Shown one piece after another: positions 57,867 through 64,000 of a stretch of 64,000 bases of DNA. Position 1 is the stretch's first letter, and every line of letters starts with the position of its first letter. The stretch lies in the NCBI GenBank assembly GCA_018401955.1, contig JAGYJT010000007.1, forward strand, positions 1-64,000, read 5' to 3'. The notes under the pieces are model-generated. The model was not told the origin of the DNA. It saw nothing but the letters and a program-made list of their open reading frames with translations, and did no database searches. The stretch comes from Chitinophagales bacterium (lineage in GTDB: Bacteria > Bacteroidota > Bacteroidia > Chitinophagales > CAIOSU01). Position numbers and translations under genes: made by a program.

Positions 57867-58925
57867 TTAAGGTTTGGTGTTGTTGGTTTGGCTTGACTTA
57901 TCTAGGTAAGTTTTGCACCGCAAAGCTACATTTTCCCTTATATCCATCCAAAACAGGTTGTAATCAGCTATATGGAAGTCTTTCATTTTTAGCAAGCTGC
58001 CCATAAACATGTGTGGCTTGCTAACCCAAAGCATGTTATCTTTTATACGGGCACCAAATGTTTTGGCTCTTGGTTTTGCAAACCGTCTGCCCACATATCC
58101 TTTTTGCACGTGGTGGCTAACCGCTGTGGTATCCATGCTCCAGCTTATTGGGTTCACCATTATCGCACCATTTAAAAATGTCTCATAGTACTCTGGGTAA
58201 TAACCCTCTGCATACGTTCCGTAGGAAATAAAACAACCCGTTTCACTTGGGTTACTGCAAGGCTGCAACACCTTAAAGGTTGTATCGCGGATAGGGAAAC
58301 CGATTATGTAAGCAGCAACCAATTGATCTTGCAACGGCTTACCCTCAACCAGGTCGCGTAACAAAAAGCTAGCGTGCAAAGTACCTTGGCTGTGCGATGC
58401 GATAATAAATGGTCTACCATTGTTATAATGCTCCAAATAATATTCAAAAGCCCTTTTTACATCGCTGTAAGCAATCATCAAGGCTTCTCGCCCACCTTCA
58501 TCCACATTAAAAAAAGAACGAACATGCGCTTGGCGATAACGGGGCGCATAAATTTTACACGAGCCATTAAAAACGGTGCTTTGATATTTTATGGGTAGGC
58601 GGTCGGTTCTATCATTAAGCTCCTTGTTATTCACATCTGCATTCCATTCGTCACCTTGCAATAGCGTAGTTGGATGGATATAAAACACATCAACATCGGC
58701 ATCGGCCTGCCTATCTTCCAAATCGGCACCTTTGGGTATTAAATCGGATAAATCATTTTTATTTGGCAGAGAACACCAATTTGTGGTATCGCTATATATT
58801 GGTGCCGCGGGTACTGGCGAGTCGGCAAAGGCAACTTCAATATCCGTTCGTCGCTCTTGGGCCTGAGCGCTTGCATCAACAGCAATAAATAAAAGCAAAA
58901 CAAGCAATAGCGGTATTCTATACAT
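57867..58925 (-). CDS. DUF3089-family secreted alpha/beta hydrolase-like protein
   Basis: 352 residues from the ATG at 58925, which begins the signal peptide MYRIPLLLVLLLFIAVDASAQ. The frame runs on to an ATG at 58991. DUF3089 features: DVDVFYIHPTTLL near the start, IYAPRYRQAHVRSFF, GRPFIIASHSQGTLHASFLL with the likely nucleophile Ser in SHSQG, and DTTAVSHHVQKGY with a likely His. Function of the family is not established. It has a consensus promoter at 59012-59040. Confidence 0.8.
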   Translation of the reverse strand: MYRIPLLLVLLLFIAVDASAQAQERRTDIEVAFADSPVPAAPIYSDTTNWCSLPNKNDLSDLIPKGADLEDRQADADVDVFYIHPTTLLQGDEWNADVNNKELNDRTDRLPIKYQSTVFNGSCKIYAPRYRQAHVRSFFNVDEGGREALMIAYSDVKRAFEYYLEHYNNGRPFIIASHSQGTLHASFLLRDLVEGKPLQDQLVAAYIIGFPIRDTTFKVLQPCSNPSETGCFISYGTYAEGYYPEYYETFLNGAIMVNPISWSMDTTAVSHHVQKGYVGRRFAKPRAKTFGARIKDNMLWVSKPHMFMGSLLKMKDFHIADYNLFWMDIRENVALRCKTYLDKSSQTNNTKP

Positions 58926-59011
58926 GGGTATTGGCGCAGGTTTTGAAGTAACAATTGATGGCGACTGATACAATGGTTGTGTAGTCGGCATGTATTGAAA
59001 ATATTGCCATC

Positions 59012-59040
59012 CAAAGGTAGTTTATTTTTACAGATTTCAA
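59012..59040 (-). promoter_or_regulatory. Promoter of the DUF3089 gene, TTG-N18-TACCTTTG
   Basis: On the minus strand TTG (59040-59038) and TACCTTTG (59019-59012) are 18 nt apart. The start would be near 59005, leaving a leader of about 14 nt to the ATG at 58991 or about 80 nt to that at 58925. Confidence 0.5.
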
Positions 59041-59129
59041 AAGTTATTGAAAGTTAAAATTTACATAGTCGGTGTTTATCTTTTCACTTTTCCTATTTAT
59101 CATTTGGTTTGCCTATTTTCAACCCCCGA

Positions 59130-60989
59130 ATGAATATTTTAGGCATATCAGCATATTACCACGATTCGGCAGCCGCGCTTATTGTTGATGGGCAGATAAT
59201 AGCCGCTGCGCAAGAAGAGCGTTTTACCCGTGTAAAACATGATTCAACGTTTCCTAGCAATGCCGTGAAATATTGCTTAACTGAGGGCGGGATTTCATTA
59301 GCAGATATTAACCATGTGGTATTTTATGATAAGCCATTCCTTAAATTCGAGCGCTTGCTTGAGACATATTATGGCACGGCACCACAAGGTATAACTTCCT
59401 TCATTAACTCCATGCCCATTTGGATGAAGGAGAAATTGTTTCTTAAACAAGGGTTGATTGACGCACTTAACGAAATTGAACCCTTAAAAGATATTAGCAA
59501 GCGATTACTGTTCCCTGAGCACCATCTATCTCATGCTGCCAGTGCTTTCTACCCATCTCCATACGAAGAAGCTGCCATAGTTACTATTGACGGTGTGGGC
59601 GAATGGGCAACACTTTCTATTTGTCATGGCAAAGGCAAGGATATTGAAGTGCTTAAAGAGCTTCGTTTCCCCCACTCTATTGGTTTATTGTATTCTGCGT
59701 TTACTTACTTTTTAGGGTTTAGGGTAAACTCAGGCGAATATAAATTAATGGGCCTCGCGCCATACGGAGACCCTAACAGCAAACAAGTAGCACAGTTTAA
59801 AGAAATTATCTACAAACACCTAATCACCGCATCGCCTGATGGCTCCATTTATATGCACCAGCAATACTTTACTTATGCCACTGGATTGCGGATGGTGCCA
59901 GATAAAAAATGGAGCCAGTTGTTTGGATTCCCTCGTCGTGAAGCTACCGACGAACTGCAATTACACCATTGCAATCTTGGCCTTGCTATACAACAAGTAA
60001 CGGAAGAACTGGTGATACGCATCATTAAGACAGCCAAGCAGTTAACAGGCAGTAATAACCTTTGCTATGCAGGTGGTGTGGCCCTTAATTGCGTTGCCAA
60101 TGGTAAAATGCAAATGGCAGGCATCTTTGAAAACATCTATACACAGCCTGCCGCAGGCGATGCTGGCGGTGCACTTGGCGCTGCGCTAGCCGCTTACCAT
60201 ATATACAAAGGCCAAGCGCGTATTTTAGCAAATGGTTTAGATGGAATGCAGGGCTCTTATTTAGGACCCGACATACCTGATGGAGACATAATTGGGTTGA
60301 CCAGTAACTACAATGCACAATATGAAAAACTAACCAAAGAAACCTTATACACTAAGTGCGCCCAGATATTGGCCGATGGCAATGTGGTTGGGTGGGTGCA
60401 AGGTCGCATGGAGTTTGGCCCCAGGGCTCTGGGTGGCCGTAGCATATTAGGCGACCCCAGGAATGCCGAAATGCAGAAAAAGTTGAACCTTAAAATTAAA
60501 TATAGAGAGTCGTTTAGGCCATTTGCTCCTGCCGTAATTGCCGAAGATGTAGCCGAGTATTTTGAATACAATGGTATCTCGCCATATATGCTACTGGTGC
60601 ACCCTGTTAAGGAAACCAGGAGATTGCCGCTACCTGAAAATTACAATGAGCTGCCTCTAAGAGAAAAGCTATATCACCTGCGCTCAAATTTACCGAGCAT
60701 AACCCATATCGACTTTTCTGCAAGAATACAAACGGTACACCATGAAACGAACCCCCGGTTCTATGATTTGTTGCAGGCGTTTAAAACTTTAACTGGTTGC
60801 GGTGTGTTGGTAAACACAAGCTTTAATGTACGAGGCGAACCTATAGTGTGCACAGCCGAAGATGCTTATCGCTGCTTTATGCGTACTGATATGGATTACC
60901 TGGTGATAAACGATTATCTATTTACCAAAACCAACCAACCTGCTTGGCAAGAAAAGGATAACTGGAAAGAAGAATTTGTGCTTGACTAA
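59130..60989 (+). CDS. NodU/CmcH-family carbamoyltransferase
   Basis: Transfers a carbamoyl group from carbamoyl phosphate through carbamoyl-adenylate to a hydroxyl; 619 residues. The ASKHA-type N-terminus MNILGISAYYHDSAAALIVDG and AAAQEERFTRVKHDSTFP precede EHHLSHAASAFYPSP (catalytic His pair) and VTIDGVGEWAT. Then come NSGEYKLMGLAPYG, GGVALNCVANGK and FGPRALGGRSILGDPR, with a YrdC-like end (SFNVRGEPIVCTAEDAYRCF). The ATG at 59130 is chosen because the family N-terminus starts there. Substrates are sugars, antibiotics or toxins. No SxtJ-like small partner follows. Confidence 0.93.
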   Translation: MNILGISAYYHDSAAALIVDGQIIAAAQEERFTRVKHDSTFPSNAVKYCLTEGGISLADINHVVFYDKPFLKFERLLETYYGTAPQGITSFINSMPIWMKEKLFLKQGLIDALNEIEPLKDISKRLLFPEHHLSHAASAFYPSPYEEAAIVTIDGVGEWATLSICHGKGKDIEVLKELRFPHSIGLLYSAFTYFLGFRVNSGEYKLMGLAPYGDPNSKQVAQFKEIIYKHLITASPDGSIYMHQQYFTYATGLRMVPDKKWSQLFGFPRREATDELQLHHCNLGLAIQQVTEELVIRIIKTAKQLTGSNNLCYAGGVALNCVANGKMQMAGIFENIYTQPAAGDAGGALGAALAAYHIYKGQARILANGLDGMQGSYLGPDIPDGDIIGLTSNYNAQYEKLTKETLYTKCAQILADGNVVGWVQGRMEFGPRALGGRSILGDPRNAEMQKKLNLKIKYRESFRPFAPAVIAEDVAEYFEYNGISPYMLLVHPVKETRRLPLPENYNELPLREKLYHLRSNLPSITHIDFSARIQTVHHETNPRFYDLLQAFKTLTGCGVLVNTSFNVRGEPIVCTAEDAYRCFMRTDMDYLVINDYLFTKTNQPAWQEKDNWKEEFVLD

Positions 60990-61047
60990 TAATGCAAGCA
61001 ACTGATAGAAACGGTTAGCTGTCTTACCCTTGTTGCCCAAACTTGCT

Positions 61048-61055
61048 TAACTTTG
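61048..61055 (+). promoter_or_regulatory. Putative -7 box (TAACTTTG)
   Basis: Fits TAnnTTTG and would start transcription about 16 nt before the TTG start at 61078. The nearest upstream TTG is only 15 nt away, so the -33 element is doubtful. Confidence 0.35.
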
Positions 61056-61077
61056 CCTTAACTTAATTACTACCACT

Positions 61078-64000
61078 TTGAAAGCTTTTATTGGATTCCT
61101 CCTATTGCTAATCTCCTCTAGCACAATATTCAGTCAAACCAACATGACATTTTTGGGCAATTTGGATTATACGCCAGACCTGAGCGATATTTGGGGATAT
61201 GTGGATGATAATGGCAAAGAGTATGCAATTGTTGGCCTAGAGAACGCCGTATCGATTGTAGATGTAAGCAACCCAGCCAACCCTATTGAGCTGGAAAACA
61301 TTCCGGGTGCCTCTACCATTTGGCGCGATATGAAGGTGTGGGGCAAATATGCTTATGTAACTAATGAAGGTGGCAATGGTTTACTCATCATCAATTTAAC
61401 CAACCTACCCAACAGTGTTACTTTTGTAAACCGTGCACCAAACGGTTTAACCACGGCACACAATATTTTTATCGACGAAAACGGTATTGCATACATCCTG
61501 GGTGGCAATGGGCCCAACCGTGGTGCCTTAATGCTTGACTTAAACGTTGACCCATGGAATCCGCCAGTTATAGGTAACTACAGCACCCGCTACGTGCACG
61601 ATGCTTTTGTAAGGAACGACACCCTTTGGACGGCTGAAATTAACGATGGTATTTTTTCGGTAATTGATGTATCAAACAAAAGCAACCCAGTGGTAATGGC
61701 TACGCAAGCCACCTCTAGCAACGATGCGCACAATTTGTGGCTAAGCGATAATGGCAAATACCTTTTTACTACCGATGAGCTACCCGATGCTAATATTGAT
61801 GCATATGATGTAAGCGACTTGGGCAACATCAGCAGGCTTGGTGTCTTTCAATCAAGCCCTGGGGAAAATGTTATACCACACAACGTATTTCTTAAGGGTG
61901 ATTTTGGCATAATCTCTTATTACCGCGATGGAGTGGTGATTTTTGATGCAACCCAACCCGGCAACATGATTGAAGTGGGCAACTATGATACCTCTCCAAG
62001 TTTTTCAGGCAATGGTTTCAATGGTGCATGGGGCGTATACCCTTACTTGCCTTCAGGAAATATTTTAGTTACCGATATTGAAAATGGCTTATTTATACTC
62101 AGTGCCAATTTTGTAAAGGCATGTTACCTAACAGGCTTGATTACCGATAGTATAACCAATGCAGCCATAAGCGCTGCAACAGTAACCATACAACAAACCA
62201 ACACCATAAGAAATACTTCTGCCACAGGCAGATACAACAGCGGCGTAGCAGACAGTGGGCTGTACACCATTACTATTAGCAAAGCAGGCTACATATCAAA
62301 AGTGGTAAACAATGTGCTATTGCGCAATGGTATTACCACTACCGTAAATGCCAAACTAATACCACAAACTACATTGCCAACCTTTACCGGCAGTGTTGTT
62401 GATAGCGTTACAAATATTGGTATTCCCAATGCCTTGGTTCGTTTTGAAAATGCCAACGGACAGGTTTTTACCGCTACTGCCAATGCGCAGGGTGATTACA
62501 GTATCAATAACTTTACCACAGGCCTTTACACAGCCTACGCAGGTAAATGGGGCTACGAAACATCAGGAAAAACCGTATTGATAACTGGTAATACGCAGAA
62601 CTTTAGGCTTAAAGAGGGCTGGTATGATGATTTTATCTTCAGTTTTGGTTGGACTGCCAACTCAACTGCAACTAGTGGTTTTTGGACACGAGACATACCT
62701 AATGGAACCTCATTAAATGGCCTACCATCTAATCCTGGTCTGGATGTGAGTACCGATTTTGGTGGTTTTGCAGTAGTAACAGGCAACGACCCTGACCCCA
62801 ATGCTGGTACCGATGATGTAGATGGCGGTTTTGTAAGGCTTATATCCCCAATATTTGACTTGTCTAGCTACAATGATGCCTATGTAAGTTATTACCACTG
62901 GTTTGTTAACGATGGTGGTTCGTCTGCACCAAATGATTATTATACCGTAAGTATTTCCAATGGCAGCGACACCCTTGAGTTAGAAAACTTATCAAACACC
63001 ACTAATGGGTGGGAGCTGATGCGGTTTAGAGTGCAAGATTACCTGACCCCAACCGCCAATATGAGATTGTTTGTTGAGACAGCCGACCTTAACCCTGGCC
63101 ATATTGTTGAGGGAGGGTTTGACTTTTTTAGAGCATACGATTCAATTGTACCGCCTTCGGCACCAACTGCCAATTTTGCATCAAACAGCCAAACCGTTTG
63201 CCCAGGAGAGATTGTTTCTTTTAACGACTTATCAACTGATGACCCTGCAAGCTGGCAATGGTTATTTATCGGTGGTACTCCCTCATCATCCAATAATCAA
63301 AATCCACAAGTTACCTATCTCAACCCTGGTACTTATGCAGTAACACTTATTGCCAACAACGGCGTTGGTGCCGACACAGTAAGCATCAACAATTATCTTA
63401 CCGTTCGCGAAGCGCCATCCGCCACAACTAGTATAACCATACCTACTTGCTTTGGTGGAAATGATGGCACAGCTACCGTTACTGCGACTGGTAACTTTAG
63501 CCCCTTTATTACAGAATGGAGCACAGGCGAAACTAACATAACAACCACTGGTCTATCTGCCGGTAGTTATACGGTAACGGTAACCGATGCCAATGGATGT
63601 AGTGTTGAAAATTTAGTGGACGTAAATAACCCAGCTGCACTTAATATTGTAGTAACTACTACCCCACTATCAAATGTTAGTGCCGCCGATGGAACGGCAT
63701 CTGTAACAGTTACCAACGGTACTGCACCTTTCGCGTATAACTGGAGTTCAGGAAATATTGGTGAGCTAGAAACCGACCTTGCCCTAGGCCAATACAATAT
63801 TACCGTAACCGATGCACAAGGATGTAGCAATACGGCAACCTTTATTATAGATGTGAGTAGCAACGTAAGCAACCTGTTAAAAGACAATGTAGCGCTTTAC
63901 CCTAATCCATTTACCGAAGAGTTTATTTTGGATGTACCTGCCATAAGCAACCCAAATACCACAATAAGCATCTACACCATTGCTGGACAACTACTTGAAA
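61078..64000 (+). CDS. Choice-of-anchor B / SprB-repeat T9SS-secreted protein, 3'-truncated
   Basis: At least 974 residues, open to the window end. A TTG start is followed by a signal peptide (KAFIGFLLLLISSSTIFSQ). Residues about 25-345 form the choice-of-anchor B propeller (DIWGYVDDNGKEYAIVGLEN; IPHNVFLKGDFGIISYYRDG). Two carboxypeptidase-regulatory-like domains follow (about 350-510), then a jelly-roll-like domain, a PKD domain (ASNSQTVCPGEIVSFNDLST), and two SprB-like repeats (CFGGNDGTATVTATGNFSPF ... GSYTVTVTDANGC). A type A sorting domain begins at NVALYPNPFTEEFILDVP and is cut off. Exported by T9SS to the surface; no enzyme site seen. Confidence 0.88.
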   Translation, partial: MKAFIGFLLLLISSSTIFSQTNMTFLGNLDYTPDLSDIWGYVDDNGKEYAIVGLENAVSIVDVSNPANPIELENIPGASTIWRDMKVWGKYAYVTNEGGNGLLIINLTNLPNSVTFVNRAPNGLTTAHNIFIDENGIAYILGGNGPNRGALMLDLNVDPWNPPVIGNYSTRYVHDAFVRNDTLWTAEINDGIFSVIDVSNKSNPVVMATQATSSNDAHNLWLSDNGKYLFTTDELPDANIDAYDVSDLGNISRLGVFQSSPGENVIPHNVFLKGDFGIISYYRDGVVIFDATQPGNMIEVGNYDTSPSFSGNGFNGAWGVYPYLPSGNILVTDIENGLFILSANFVKACYLTGLITDSITNAAISAATVTIQQTNTIRNTSATGRYNSGVADSGLYTITISKAGYISKVVNNVLLRNGITTTVNAKLIPQTTLPTFTGSVVDSVTNIGIPNALVRFENANGQVFTATANAQGDYSINNFTTGLYTAYAGKWGYETSGKTVLITGNTQNFRLKEGWYDDFIFSFGWTANSTATSGFWTRDIPNGTSLNGLPSNPGLDVSTDFGGFAVVTGNDPDPNAGTDDVDGGFVRLISPIFDLSSYNDAYVSYYHWFVNDGGSSAPNDYYTVSISNGSDTLELENLSNTTNGWELMRFRVQDYLTPTANMRLFVETADLNPGHIVEGGFDFFRAYDSIVPPSAPTANFASNSQTVCPGEIVSFNDLSTDDPASWQWLFIGGTPSSSNNQNPQVTYLNPGTYAVTLIANNGVGADTVSINNYLTVREAPSATTSITIPTCFGGNDGTATVTATGNFSPFITEWSTGETNITTTGLSAGSYTVTVTDANGCSVENLVDVNNPAALNIVVTTTPLSNVSAADGTASVTVTNGTAPFAYNWSSGNIGELETDLALGQYNITVTDAQGCSNTATFIIDVSSNVSNLLKDNVALYPNPFTEEFILDVPAISNPNTTISIYTIAGQLLE

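Overview
The window is a stretch of chromosome from a Bacteroidota bacterium, probably an environmental one known from metagenomes. Four things point there. It carries type IX secretion (T9SS) genes (gldL, gldM, a PorG-like barrel, a PorP/SprF protein and an OmpA/TPR lipoprotein-like partner). It encodes several large secreted proteins with T9SS sorting tails. Several genes are preceded by the Bacteroidota promoter form TTG-N18..23-TAnnTTTG. Start codons lack Shine-Dalgarno sites. No phage, IS element, CRISPR array or antibiotic-resistance island is visible. Most of the region is core metabolism and envelope biology.

Layout. 1-3148: 5'-truncated leucyl-tRNA synthetase whose leucine-specific region has been replaced by an AT-rich segment. 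3161-4293: an inverted-repeat-bounded element and a decayed esterase. 4450-7902: heptose kinase, K+ transporter and a membrane protein (+). 7912-10800: a nitronate monooxygenase-like enzyme and an acyl-CoA ligase (-). 10918-12999: a LEA-like protein and purT. 13008-20010: an adhesin/PorP/OmpA operon (-). 21155-23734: an arsenic operon (arsR, DUF6428, acr3, arsC) with a clear ArsR operator. 24249-28961: panB, T9SS M1 peptidase, hydroxyacyl-CoA dehydrogenase, acetyltransferase (-). 29063-29644: a candidate small RNA and a 59-residue protein. 31419-33047: an acyl-CoA carboxylase subunit. 33565-33660: the SRP (4.5S) RNA. 34717-34798: tRNA-Leu(UAG). 34947-41833: SpoT, Fur-family regulator, STAS protein, PurA, PabB and a saccharopine-dehydrogenase-like protein (+). 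41874-46801: gldL, gldM and a beta-helix/PorG fusion (-). 47166-49189: a lipoprotein and a GNAT-nitrilase fusion. 49213-53295: a large T9SS protein. 53554-59129: GMC oxidoreductase, Ca2+/Na+ antiporter, esterase, FkbM methyltransferase and DUF3089 protein. 59130-64000: a carbamoyltransferase and a T9SS protein cut by the window end.

How the genes fit together. The gldL-gldM-PorG block would supply the motor and part of the outer-membrane apparatus of T9SS. The cargo it would export includes the SprB-like adhesin (16047-20010), the M1 peptidase, the P-domain protein and the choice-of-anchor-B protein. PorP and OmpA/TPR partners sit directly behind the adhesin.

Most unusual points: (1) the composition-shifted leuS segment ending at the KMSKS loop; (2) a 55-nt foreign-looking insert in the Gly-rich part of the adhesin, which alone explains its frameshift and reads in the third frame like a eukaryotic Brix-domain motif, probably an assembly chimera; (3) the beta-helix/PorG fusion in the gld operon, with gldK and gldN absent from the locus; (4) an unannotated promoter-terminator pair with no ORF between them at 29063-29351.
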